64,000 bases of DNA from Oasisia sp. SBJ-2009 (taxonomy: Eukaryota; Annelida; Polychaeta; Sabellida; Siboglinidae), in contig OZ024867.1 of NCBI GenBank assembly GCA_964017155.1, positions 15,527,500 through 15,591,499 on the forward strand, read 5' to 3'. Within the stretch, counting starts at the first letter, position 1, and each line of letters starts with the position of its first letter. The notes beneath the pieces are model-generated. The model ran no database searches. It had not been told where the DNA came from and was given only the letters and a program-made list of their open reading frames with translations. Positions 51,470 to 63,610 of this stretch are shown in pieces. The position numbers and the translations under genes were made by a program.

Positions 51470-54400
51470 AAGACTTGATGTGTAAGACTTGATGTGTAAG
51501 ACTTGATGTGTAAGACTTGGTGTGTAAGACTTGATGTGTAAGACTTGGTGTGAAACACTTGATGTGTAAGACTTGATGTGTAAGACTTGATGTGTAAGAC
51601 TTGGTGAGTAAGACATGGTGTGTAAGACTTGGTGTGTAAGACACGGTGTGTAAGACTTGGTGTGTAAGACATGGTGTGTAAGACTTGGTGTGTAAGACAT
51701 GGTGTGTAAGACATGGTGTGTAAGACTTGGTGTTTAACACATGGTGTGTAAGACTTGGTGTGTAAGACATGGTGTGTAGGACATGGTGTGTAGGACATGG
51801 TGTGTAGGACATGGTGTGTAAGACTTGGTGTGTCAAACTTGGTGTGTAAGACATGGTGTGTAAGACCTGGTGTGTAAGACATGGTGTGTAAGACTTGATG
51901 TGTAAGACTTGATGTGTAAGACTTGATGTGTATGACTTGGTGTGTAAGACTTGGTGTGTAAGACATGGTGTGTAGGACATGGTGTGTAGGACATGGTGTG
52001 TAAGACTTGGTGTGTCAAACTTGGTGTGTAAGACATGGTGTGTAAGACCTGGTGTGTAAGACATGGTGTGTAAGACTTGATGTGTAAGACTTGATGTGTA
52101 AGACTTGATGTGTATGACTTGGTGTGTAAGACTTGGTGTGTAAGACATGGTGTGTAAGACTTGGTGTGTAAGACTCGGTGTGTAAGACATGGTGTGTAAG
52201 ACATGGTGTGTAAGACATGGTGTGTAAGACCTGGTGTGTAAGACATGGTGTGTATGACCTGGTGTGTAAGACTTGGTGTGTAAGACTTGATGTGTAAGAC
52301 TTGATGTGTAAGACTTGGTGTATAAGACTTGATGTGTAAGACTTGATGAGTAAGACTTGATGTATAAGACTTGGTGTGTAAGACTTGGTGTGTAAGACAT
52401 GGTGTGTTATACTTGATGTGTAAGATTTGATGTGTAAGACATGGTGTGTAAGACATGGTGTGTAAGACTTGGTGTGTAAGACTTGATGTGTCAGACTTTA
52501 TGTGTAAGACTTGGTGTGTAAGACCAGGTGTGTAAGACTTGGTGTGTAAGACTTGGTGTATAAGACTTGATGTGTAAGACTTGATGAGTAAGACTTGATG
52601 TATAAGACTTGGTGTGTAAGACTTGGTGTGTAAGACATGGTGTGTTATACTTGATGTGTAAGATTTGATGAGTAAGACTTGATGTATAAGACTTGGTGTG
52701 TAAGACTTGGTGTGTAAGACATGGTGTGTTATACTTGATGTGTAAGATTTGATGTGTAAGACATGGTGTGTAAGACTTGGTGTGTAACTCATGGTGTGTA
52801 AGACTTGGTGTGTAAGACATGGTGTGTAGGACATGGTGTGTAGGACTTGATTTGTAAGACTTGGTGTGTAAGACTTGATGTGTATGACTTGGTGTGTAAG
52901 ACTTGGTGTGTAAGACATGGTGTGTTATACTTGATGTGTATGACTTGGTGTGTAAGACTTGGTGTGTAAGACATGGTGTGTTATACTTGATGTGTATGAT
53001 TTGATGTGTAAGACTTGATGTGTATGACTTGGTGTGGAAGACTTGGTGTGTAAGACATGGTGTGTTATACTTGATGTGTATGATTTGATGTGTAAGACAT
53101 GGTATGTAAGACATGGTGTGTAAGACTTGGTGTGTAAGACATGGTGTGTAAGACTTGGTGTGTAAGACATTGTGTGTAAAACTTGGTGTGTAAGACATGG
53201 TGTGTAAGACTTGGTGTGTAAGACTCGGTGTGTAAGACATGGTGTGTAAGACATGGTGTGTATGACATGGTGTGTAAGACCTGGTGTGTAAGACATGGTG
53301 TGTAAGACCTGGTGTGTAAGACTTGGTGTGTAAGACTTGATGTGTAAGACTTGATGTGTAAGACTTGGTGTGTAAGACTTGATGTGTAAGACTTGATGAG
53401 TAAGACTTGATATATAAGACTTGGTGTGTAAGACTTGGTGTGTAAGACATGGTGTGTTATACTTGATGTGTAAGATTTGATGTGTAAGACATGGTGTGTA
53501 AGACTTGGTGTGTAAGACAAGGTGTGTAATACTTGATGTGTAAGACTTGATGTGTACGACATGGTGTGTAAGCCCTGGTGTGTAAGACATGGTGTGTAAG
53601 ACCTGGTGTGTAAGACATGGTGTGTAAGACTTGATGTGTAAGACTTGATGTGTATGACTTGGTGTGTAAGACTTGGTGTGTAAGACATGGTGTGTTATAC
53701 TTGATGTGTATGATTTGATGTGTAAGACATGGTGTGTAAGACATGGTGTGTAAGACTTGGTGTGTAAGACATGGTGTGTAAGATTTGGTGTGTAAGACAT
53801 TGTGTGTAAGACTTGGTGTTTAAGACATGGTGTGTAAGACTTGGTGTGTAAGACTCGGTGTGTAAGACATGGTGTGTAAGACATGGTGTGTAAGACCTGG
53901 TGTGTAAGACATGGTGTGTAAGACCTGGTAGGTAAGACTTGGTGTGTAAGAATTGATGTGTAAGACTTGATATGTAAGACTTGGTGTGTAAGACTTGATG
54001 TGTAAGACTTGATGAGTAAGACTTGATGTATAAGACTTGGTGTGTAAGACTTGGTGTGTAAGACATGGTGTGTTATACTTGATGTGTAAGATTTGATGTG
54101 TAAGACATGGTGTGTAAGACTTGGTGTGTAAGACATGGTGTGTAAGACTTGGTGTGTAAGACATGGTGTGTAAGACATGGTGTGTAAGACTTGGTGTGTA
54201 ACACATGGTGTGTAAGACTTGGTGCGTAAGACATGGTGTGTAGGACATGGTGTGTAGGACATGGTGTGTAAGACTTGGTGTGTAAAACTTGGTGTGTAAG
54301 ACATGGTGTGTAAGACCTGGTGTGTAAGACATGGTGTGTAAGACCTGGTGTGTAAGACATGGTGTGTAAGACTTGATGTGTAAGACCTGGTGTGTAAGAC

Positions 54401-55158
54401 TTGGTGTGTAAGACATGGTGTGTAATACTTGATGTGTAAGACTTGATGTGTACGACATGGTGTGTAAGCCCTGGTGTGTAAGACATGGTGTGTAAGACCT
54501 GGTGTGTAAGACATGGTGTGTAAGACTTGGTGTGTAAGACTTAGTGTGTAAGACATGGTGTTTAAGACATGGTGTGTAAGACATGGTGTGTAAGACTTGG
54601 TGTGAAAGACTTGATGTGTAAGACTTGATGTGTAAGATTTGGTGTGTAAGACTTGGTGTGTAAAACATGGTGTGTAAGACATGGTGTGTAAGACTTGGTG
54701 TGAAAGACTTGATGTGTAAGACTTGATGTGTAAGACTTGGTGTGTAAGACTTGGTGTATAAGACATTTTGTGTAAGACATGGTGTGTAAGACTTGGTGTG
54801 TAAGACATGGTGTGTAAGACTTGGTGTGTAAGACATTGTGTGTAAGACTTGGTGTTTAAGACATGGTGTGTAAGACTTGGTGTGTAAGACTCGGTGTGTA
54901 AGACATGGTGTGTAAGACATGGTGTGTAAGACCTGGTGTGTAAGACATGGTGTGTAAGACCTGGTGGGTAAGACTTGGTGTGTAAGACTTGATGTGTAAG
55001 ACTTGATGTGTAAGACTTGGTGTGTAAGACTTGATGTGTAAGACTTGATGAGTAAGACTTGATGTATAAGACTTGGTGTGTAAGACTTGGTGTGTAAGAC
55101 ATGGTGTGTTATACTTGATGTGTAAGATTTGATGTGTAAGACATGGTGTGTAAGACTT
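51470..55158. repeat. Distant copy of 40,550-44,238
   Basis: The offset of 10,920 bp holds on both sides of a patch at about 52,927-53,012, where five to six units differ in identity without any change of length. Elsewhere differences are single bases, such as acttgatatg near 53,969 and ggtgcg near 54,223. A third and fourth relative of its central 2 kb lie at 37,505 and 57,231. Confidence 0.85.
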
Positions 55159-55873
55159 GATGTGTAAGACTTGATGTGTAAGACTTGATGTGTAAGACTT
55201 GGTGTGTAAGACTTGATGTGTAAGACTTGGTGTGAAACACTTGATGTGTAAGACTTGATGTGTAAGACTTGATGTGTAAGACTTGGTGAGTAAGACATGG
55301 TGTGTAAGACTTGGTGTGTAAGACACGGTGTGTAAGACTTGGTGTGTAAGACATGGTGTGTAAGACTTGGTGTGTAAGACATGGTGTGTAAGACATGGTG
55401 TGTAAGACTTGGTGTTTAACACATGGTGTGTAAGACTTGGTGTGTAAGACATGGTGTGTAGGACATGGTGTGTAGGACATGGTGTGTAGGACATGGTGTG
55501 TAAGACTTGGTGTGTCAAACTTGGTGTGTAAGACATGGTGTGTAAGACCTGGTGTGTAAGACATGGTGTGTAAGACTTGATGTGTAAGACTTGATGTGTA
55601 AGACTTGATGTGTATGACTTGGTGTGTAAGACTTGGTGTGTAAGACATGGTGTGTAGGACATGGTGTGTAGGACATGGTGTGTAAGACTTGGTGTGTCAA
55701 ACTTGGTGTGTAAGACATGGTGTGTAAGACCTGGTGTGTAAGACATGGTGTGTAAGACTTGATGTGTAAGACTTGATGTGTAAGACTTGATGTGTATGAC
55801 TTGGTGTGTAAGACTTGGTGTGTAAGACATGGTGTGTAAGACTTGGTGTGTAAGACTCGGTGTGTAAGACATG
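54850..55873. repeat. 1,022-bp segmental duplication, copy A
   Basis: The offset to copy B is 1,022 bp (73 units). Landmarks are tttaag (54,855 and 55,877), gatgag (about 55,045 and 56,067), ttatac (55,109 and 56,131), the acacgg unit near 55,323 and 56,345, and two tcaaac units. The part from about 55,150 resembles 40,550 onward, so the 40.5-kb block type restarts here. Confidence 0.86.
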
Positions 55874-56895
55874 GTGTTTAAGACATGGTGTGTAAGACTT
55901 GGTGTGTAAGACTCGGTGTGTAAGACATGGTGTGTAAGACATGGTGTGTAAGACCTGGTGTGTAAGACATGGTGTGTAAGACCTGGTGGGTAAGACTTGG
56001 TGTGTAAGACTTGATGTGTAAGACTTGATGTGTAAGACTTGGTGTGTAAGACTTGATGTGTAAGACTTGATGAGTAAGACTTGATGTATAAGACTTGGTG
56101 TGTAAGACTTGGTGTGTAAGACATGGTGTGTTATACTTGATGTGTAAGATTTGATGTGTAAGACATGGTGTGTAAGACTTGATGTGTAAGACTTGATGTG
56201 TAAGACTTGATGTGTAAGACTTGGTGTGTAAGACTTGATGTGTAAGACTTGGTGTGAAACACTTGATGTGTAAGACTTGATGTGTAAGACTTGATGTGTA
56301 AGACTTGGTGAGTAAGACATGGTGTGTAAGACTTGGTGTGTAAGACACGGTGTGTAAGACTTGGTGTGTAAGACATGGTGTGTAAGACTTGGTGTGTAAG
56401 ACATGGTGTGTAAGACATGGTGTGTAAGACTTGGTGTTTAACACATGGTGTGTAAGACTTGGTGTGTCAGACATGGTGTGTAGGACATGGTGTGTAGGAC
56501 ATGGTGTGTAGGACATGGTGTGTAAGACTTGGTGTGTCAAACTTGGTGTGTAAGACATGGTGTGTAAGACCTGGTGTGTAAGACATGGTGTGTAAGACTT
56601 GATGTGTAAGACTTGATGTGTAAGACTTGATGTGTATGACTTGGTGTGTAAGACTTGGTGTGTAAGACATGGTGTGTAGGACATGGTGTGTAGGACATGG
56701 TGTGTAAGACTTGGTGTGTCAAACTTGGTGTGTAAGACATGGTGTGTAAGACCTGGTGTGTAAGACATGGTTTGTAAGACTTGATGTGTAAGACTTGATG
56801 TGTAAGACTTGATGTGTATGACTTGGTGTGTAAGACTTGGTGTGTAAGACATGGTGTGTAAGACTTGGTGTGTAAGACTCGGTGTGTAAGACATG
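55874..56895. repeat. 1,022-bp segmental duplication, copy B
   Basis: This is the tandem second copy. Private changes include a tcagac unit near 56,467 and a gtttgtaag near 56,771. After it the array continues as in 41,290 onward, including the rare tatgacctgg unit at 56,957. Confidence 0.85.
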
Positions 56896-59224
56896 GTGTG
56901 TAAGACATGGTGTGTAAGACATGGTGTGTAAGACCTGGTGTGTAAGACATGGTGTGTATGACCTGGTGTGTAAGACTTGGTGTGTAAGACTTGATGTGTA
57001 AGACTTGATGTGTAAGACTTGGTGTATAAGACTTGATGTGTAAGACTTGATGAGTAAGACTTGATGTATAAGACTTGGTGTGTAAGACTTGGTGTGTAAG
57101 ACATGGTGTGTTATACTTGATGTGTAAGATTTGATGAGTAAGACTTGATGTATAAGACTTGGTGTGTAAGACTTGGTGTGTAAGACATGGTGTGTTATAC
57201 TTGATGTGTAAGATTTGATGTGTAAGACATGGTGTGTAAGATTTGGTGTGTAACTCATGGTGTGTAAGACTTGGTGTGTAAGACATGGTGTGTAGGACAT
57301 GGTGTGTAGGACTTGATTTGTAAGACTTGGTGTGTAAGACTTGATGTGTATGACTTGGTGTGTAAGACTTGGTGTGTAAGACATGGTGTGTTATACTTGA
57401 TGTGTATGATTTGATGTGTAAGACATGGTGTGTAAGACATGGTGTGTAAGACTTGATGTGTAAGACTTGGTGTGTAAGACTTGATGTGTATGACTTGGTG
57501 TGGAAGACTTGGTGTGTAAGACATGGTGTGTTATACTTGATGTGTATGATTTGATGTGTAAGACATGGTATGTAAGACATGGTGTGTAAGACTTGGTGTG
57601 TAAGACATGGTGTGTAAGACTTGGTGTGTAAGACATTGTGTGTAAGACTTGGTGTGTAAGACATGGTGTGTAAGACTTGGTGTGTAAGACTCGGTGTGTA
57701 AGACATGGTGTGTAAGACATGGTGTGTATGACATGGTGTGTAAGACCTGGTGTGTAAGACATGGTGTGTAAGACCTGGTGTGTAAGACTTGGTGTGTAAG
57801 ACTTGATGTGTAAGACTTGATGTGTAAGACTTGGTGTGTAAGACTTGATGTGTAAGACTTGATGAGTAAGACTTGATATATAAGACTTGGTGTGTAAGAC
57901 TTGGTGTGTAAGACATGGTGTGTTATACTTGATGTGTAAGATTTGATGTGTAAGACATGGTGTGTAAGACTTGGTGTGTAAGACAAGGTGTGTAATACTT
58001 GATGTGTAAGACTTGATGTGTACGACATGGTGTGTAAGCCCTGGTGTGTAAGACATGGTGTGTAAGACCTGGTGTGTAAGACATGGTGTGTAAGACTTGA
58101 TGTGTAAGACTTGATGTGTATGACTTGGTGTGTAAGACTTGGTGTGTAAGACATGGTGTGTTATACTTGATGTGTATGATTTGATGTGTAAGACATGGTG
58201 TGTAAGACATGGTGTGTAAGACTTGGTGTGTAAGACATGGTGTGTAAGATTTGGTGTGTAAGACATTGTGTGTAAGACTTGGTGTTTAAGACATGGTGTG
58301 TAAGACTTGGTGTGTAAGACTCGGTGTGTAAGACATGGTGTGTAAGACATGGTGTGTAAGACCTGGTGTGTAAGACATGGTGTGTAAGACCTGGTAGGTA
58401 AGACTTGGTGTGTAAGAATTGATGTGTAAGACTTGATGTGTAAGACTTGGTGTGTAAGACTTGATGTGTAAGACTTGATGAGTAAGACTTGATGTATAAG
58501 ACTTGGTGTGTAAGACTTGGTGTGTAAGACATGGTGTGTTATACTTGATGTGTAAGATTTGATGTGTAAGACATGGTGTGTAAGACTTGGTGTGTAAGAC
58601 ATGGTGTGTAAGACTTGGTGTGTAAGACATGGTGTGTAAGACATGGTGTGTAAGACTTGGTGTGTAACACATGGTGTGTAAGACTTGGTGTGTAAGACAT
58701 GGTGTGTAGGACATGGTGTGTAGGACATGGTGTGTAAGACTTGGTGTGTAAAACTTGGTGTGTAAGACATGGTGTGTAAGACCTGGTGTGTAAGACATGG
58801 TGTGTAAGACCTGGTGTGTAAGACATGGTGTGTAAGACTTGATGTGTAAGACCTGGTGTGTAAGACTTGGTGTGTAAGACATGGTGTGTAATACTTGATG
58901 TGTAAGACTTGATGTGTACGACATGGTGTGTAAGCCCTGGTGTGTAAGACATGGTGTGTAAGACCTGGTGTGTAAGACATGGTGTGTAAGACTTGGTGTG
59001 TAAGATTTAGTGTGTAAGACATGGTGTTTAAGACATGGTGTGTAAGACATGGTGTGTAAGACTTGGTGTGAAAGACTTGATGTGTAAGACTTGATGTGTA
59101 AGATTTGGTGTGTAAGACTTGGTGTGTAAAACATGGTGTGTAAGACATGGTGTGTAAGACTTGGTGTGAAAGACTTGATGTGTAAGACTTGATGTGTAAG
59201 ACTTGGTGTGTAAGACATGGTGTA
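56896..59224. repeat. Right-subfamily block including copy 4 of the 2-kb block
   Basis: From the taactcatgg unit at 57,251 this follows 41,865 at an offset of 15,386 bp (1,099 units). The start (56,896-57,230) follows 41,272 onward at an offset of 15,624 bp; the difference of 17 units is a deletion in this copy, which lacks the tcagactttatg and accagg units. A gatttgg unit near 57,239 and a taagatttag near 59,005 are private. Confidence 0.78.
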
Positions 59225-61010
59225 TAAGACATTTTGTGTAAGACATGGTGTGTAAGACTTGGTGTGTAAGACATGGTGTGTAAGACTTGGTGTGTAAGAC
59301 ATTGTGTGTAAGACTTGGTGTTTAAGACATGGTGTGTAAGACTTGGTGTGTAAGACTCGGTGTGTAAGACATGGTGTGTAAGACATGGTGTGTAAGACCT
59401 GGTGGGTAAGACTTGGTGTGTAAGACTTGATGTGTAAGACTTGATGTGTAAGACTTGGTGTGTAAGACTTGATGTGTAAGACTTGATGAGTAAGACTTGA
59501 TGTATAAGACTTGGTGTGTAAGACTTGGTGTGTAAGACATGGTGTGTAAGACTTGGTGTGTAAGACATGGTGTGTAAGACTTGGTGTGTAAGACATGGTG
59601 TGTAAGACATGGTGTGTAAGACTTGGTGTGTAACACATGGTGTGTAAGACTTGGTGTGTAAGACATGGTGTGTAGGACATGGTGTGTAGGACATGGTGTG
59701 TAAGACTTGGTGTGTAAAACTTGGTGTGTAAGACATGGTGTGTAAGACCTGGTGTGTAAGACATGGTGTGTAAGACCTGGTGTGTAAGACATGGTGTGTA
59801 AGACTTGATGTGTAAGACCTGGTGTGTAAGACTTGGTGTGTAAGACATGGTGTGTAATACTTGATGTGTAAGACTTGATGTGTACGACATGGTGTGTAAG
59901 CCCTGGTGTGTAAGACATGGTGTGTAAGACCTGGTGTGTAAGACATGGTGTGTAAGACTTGGTGTGTAAGACTTAGTGTGTAAGACATGGTGTTTAAGAC
60001 ATGGTGTGTAAGACATGGTGTGTAAGACTTGGTGTGAAAGACTTGATGTGTAAGACTTGATGTGTAAGATTTGGTGTGTAAGACTTGGTGTGTAAAACAT
60101 GGTGTGTAAGACATGGTGTTTAAGACTTGGTGTGAAAGACTTGATGTGTAAGACTTGGTGTTTAAGACATGGTGTGTAAGACTTGGTGTGTAAGACTCGG
60201 TGTGTAAGACATGGTGTGTAAGACATGGTGTGTAAGACCTGGTGGGTAAGACTTGGTGTGTAAGACTTGATGTGTAAGACTTGATGTGTAAGACTTGGTG
60301 TGTAAGACTTGATGTGTAAGACTTGATGAGTAAGACTTGATGTATAAGACTTGGTGTGTAAGACTTGGTGTGTAAGACATGGTGTGTTATACTTGATGTG
60401 TAAGATTTGATGTGTAAGACATGGTGTGTAAGACTTGGTGTGTAAGACATGGTGTGTAAGACTTGGTGTGTAAGACATGGTGTGTAAGACATGGTGTGTA
60501 AGACTTGGTGTGTAACACATGGTGTGTAAGACTTGGTGTGTAAGACATGGTGTGTAGGACATGGTGTGTAGGACATGGTGTGTAAGACTTGGTGTGTAAA
60601 ACTTGGTGTGTAAGACATGGTGTGTAAGAACTGGTGTGTAAGACATGGTGTGTAAGACCTGGTGTGTAAGACATGGTGTGTAAGACTTGATGTGTAAGAC
60701 CTGGTGTGTAAGACTTGGTGTGTAAGACATGGTGTGTAATACTTGATGTGTAAGACTTGATGTGTACGACATGGTGTGTAAGCCCTGGTGTGTAAGACAT
60801 GGTGTGTAAGACCTGGTGTGTAAGACATGGTGTGTAAGACTTGGTGTGTAAGACTTAGTGTGTAAGACATGGTGTTTAAGACATGGTGTGTAAGACATGG
60901 TGTGTAAGACTTGGTGTGAAAGACTTGATGTGTAAGACTTGATGTGTAAGATTTGGTGTGTAGGACTTGGTGTGTAAAACATGGTGTGTAAGACATGGTG
61001 TGTAAGACTT
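59225..61010. repeat. Rearranged right-subfamily units
   Basis: This stretch has the same variants as the 1,848-bp repeats in short rearranged order: ggtggg near 59,402 and 60,242, gatgag, gtataag, taacac, taaaac and the tacgac/taagccctgg pair near 59,890 and 60,775. The section starting near 59,535 recurs about 882 bp (63 units) further right. Near 59,535 a ttatacttga unit expected from other copies is missing. No gene is visible. Confidence 0.68.
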
Positions 61011-63274
61011 GGTGTGAAAGACTTGATGCGTAAGACTTGATGTGTAAGACTTGGTGTGTAAGACTTGGTGTATAAGACATGGTGTGTAAGACTTGGTGTT
61101 TAAGACTTGGTGTGAAAGACTTGATGTGTAAGACTTGATGTGTAAGACTTGATGTGTAAGACTTGGTGTGTAAGACTTGATGTGTAAGACTTGGTGTGAA
61201 ACACTTGACGTGTAAGACTTGATGTGTAAGACTTGATGTGTAAGACTTGTTGAGTAAGACATGGTGTGTAAGACTTGGTGTGTAAGACACGGTGTGTAAG
61301 ACTTGGTGTGTAAGACATGGTGTGTAAGACTTGGTGTGTAAGACATGGTGTGTAAGACATGGTGTGTAAGACTTGGTGTTTAACACATGGTGTGTAAGAC
61401 TTGGTGTGTAAGACATGGTGTGTAGGACATGGTGTGTAGGACATGGTGTGTAAGACTTGGTGTGTCAAACTTGGTGTGTAAGACATGGTGTGTAAGACCT
61501 GGTGTGTAAGACATGGTGTGTAAGACTTGATGTGTAAGACTTGATGTGTAAGACTTGATGTGTATGACTTGGTGTGTAAGACTTGGTGTGTAAGACATGG
61601 TGTGTAAGACTTGGTGTGTAAGACATGGTGTGTAAGACATGGTGTGTAAGACTTGGTGTGTAACACATGGTGTGTAAGACTTGGTGTGTAAGACATGGTG
61701 TGTAGGACATGGTGTGTAGGACATGGTGTGTAAGACTTGGTGTGTAAAACTTGGTGTGTAAGACATGGTGTGTAAGACCTGGTGTGTAAGACATGGTGTG
61801 TAAGACCTGGTGTGTAAGACATGGTGTGTAAGACTTGATGTGTAAGACCTGGTGTGTAAGACTTGGTGTGTAAGACATGGTGTGTAATACTTGATGTGTA
61901 AGACTTGATGTGTACGACATGGTGTGTAAGCCCTGGTGTGTAAGACATGGTGTGTAAGACCTGGTGTGTAAGACAGGGTGTGTAAGACTTGGTGTGTAAG
62001 ACTTAGTGTGTAAGACATGGTGTTTAAGACATGGTGTGTAAGACATGGTGTGTAAGACTTGGTGTGAAAGACTTGATGTGTAAGACTTGATGTGTAAGAT
62101 TTGGTGTGTAAGACTTGGTGTGTAAAACATGGTGTGTAAGACATGGTGTGTAAGACTTGGTGTGAAAGACTTGATGTGTAAGACTTGATGTGTAAGACTT
62201 GGTGTGTAAGACTTGGTGTATAAGACATTTTGTGTAAGACATGGTGTGTAAGACTTGGTGTGTAAGACATGGTGTGTAAGACTTGGTGTGTAAGACATTG
62301 TGTGTAAGACTTGGTGTTTAAGACATGGTGTGTAAGACTTGGTGTGTAAGACTCGGTGTGTAAGACATGGTGTGTAAGACATGGTGTGTAAGACCTGGTG
62401 TGTAAGACATGGTGTGTAAGACCTGGTGGGTAAGACTTGGTGTGTAAGACTTGATGTGTAAGACTTGATGTGTAAGACTTGGTGTGTAAGACTTGATGTG
62501 TAAGACTTGATGAGTAAGACTTGATGTATAAGACTTGGTGTGTAAGACTTGGTGTGTAAGACATGGTGTGTTATACTTGATGTGTAAGATTTGATGTGTA
62601 AGACATGGTGTGTAAGACTTGGTGTGTAAGACATGGTGTGTAAGACTTGGTGTGTAAGACATGGTGTGTAAGACATGGTGTGTAAGACTTGGTGTGTAAC
62701 ACATGGTGTGTAAGACTTGGTGTGTAAGACATGGTGTGTAGGACATGGTGTGTAGGACATGGTGTGTAAGACTTGGTGTGTAAAACTTGGTGTGTAAGAC
62801 ATGGTGTGTAAGACCTGGTGTGTAAGACATGGTGTGTAAGACCTGGTGTGTAAGACATGGTGTGTAAGACTTGATGTGTAAGACCTGGTGTGTAAGACTT
62901 GGTGTGTAAGACATGGTGTGTAATACTTGATGTGTAAGACTTGATGTGTACGACATGGTGTGTAAGCCCTGGTGTGTAAGACATGGTGTGTAAGACCTGG
63001 TGTGTAAGACATGGTGTGTAAGACTTGGTGTGTAAGACTTAGTGTGTAAGACATGGTGTTTAAGACATGATGTGTAAGACATGGTGTGTAAGACTTGGTG
63101 TGAAAGACTTGATGTGTAAGACTTGATGTGTAAGATTTGGTGTGTAGGACTTGGTGTGTAAGACATGGTGTGTTATACTTGATGTGTAAGATTTGATGTG
63201 TAAGACATGGTGTGTAAGACTTGGTGTGTAAGACATGGTGTGTAAGACTTGGTGTGTAAGACATGGTGTGTAAG
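61011..63274. repeat. Right-edge higher-order block
   Basis: The block opens with a stretch like 51,420-51,640 (tttaag, aaacac, ggtgag-type and acacgg units), with private gatgcg near 61,027, gacgtg near 61,208 and acttgttgag near 61,247. It then returns to the right-half pattern, with the tacgac/taagccctgg pair near 61,915 and again 1,036 bp (74 units) later near 62,951. The acattttgtg marker is at about 62,226. An acagggtgtg near 61,974 is a private single-base change. Confidence 0.7.
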
Positions 63275-63442
63275 ACATGGTGTGTAAGACTTGGTGTGTA
63301 ACACATGGTGTGTAAGACTTGGTGTGTAAGACATGGTGTGTAGGACATGGTGTGTAGGACATGGTGTGTAAGACTTGGTGTGTAAAACTTGGTGTGTAAG
63401 ACATGGTGTGTAAGACCTGGTGTGTAAGACATGGTGTGTAAG
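63275..63442. repeat. 168-bp tandem duplication, copy A
   Basis: Twelve units are repeated head to tail at an offset of 168 bp. The taacac unit at 63,299 pairs with 63,467, followed in both by taggac doublets, a taaaac unit and an acctgg unit. Other copies of this region have the series only once. Confidence 0.88.
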
Positions 63443-63610
63443 ACATGGTGTGTAAGACTTGGTGTGTAACACATGGTGTGTAAGACTTGGTGTGTAAGAC
63501 ATGGTGTGTAGGACATGGTGTGTAGGACATGGTGTGTAAGACTTGGTGTGTAAAACTTGGTGTGTAAGACATGGTGTGTAAGACCTGGTGTGTAAGACAT
63601 GGTGTGTAAG
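63443..63610. repeat. 168-bp tandem duplication, copy B
   Basis: Second copy of the twelve-unit segment. Sequence after it follows the normal right-half order (tacgac/taagccctgg pair near 63,721, tttaag near 63,829, aaagac units to the end), and the array is cut by the window edge. Confidence 0.88.

Noticed and set aside
45854..51700. Open frame of 1,948 codons on the minus strand, and similar ones such as 57,391-61,416
   Set aside because: It is only the stop-free reading of the 14-bp repeat. The same peptide is open in the other minus frames, overlapping frames of this kind cover the whole window, substitution shows no codon pattern, and no signal peptide, domain or non-repeat sequence flanks it.
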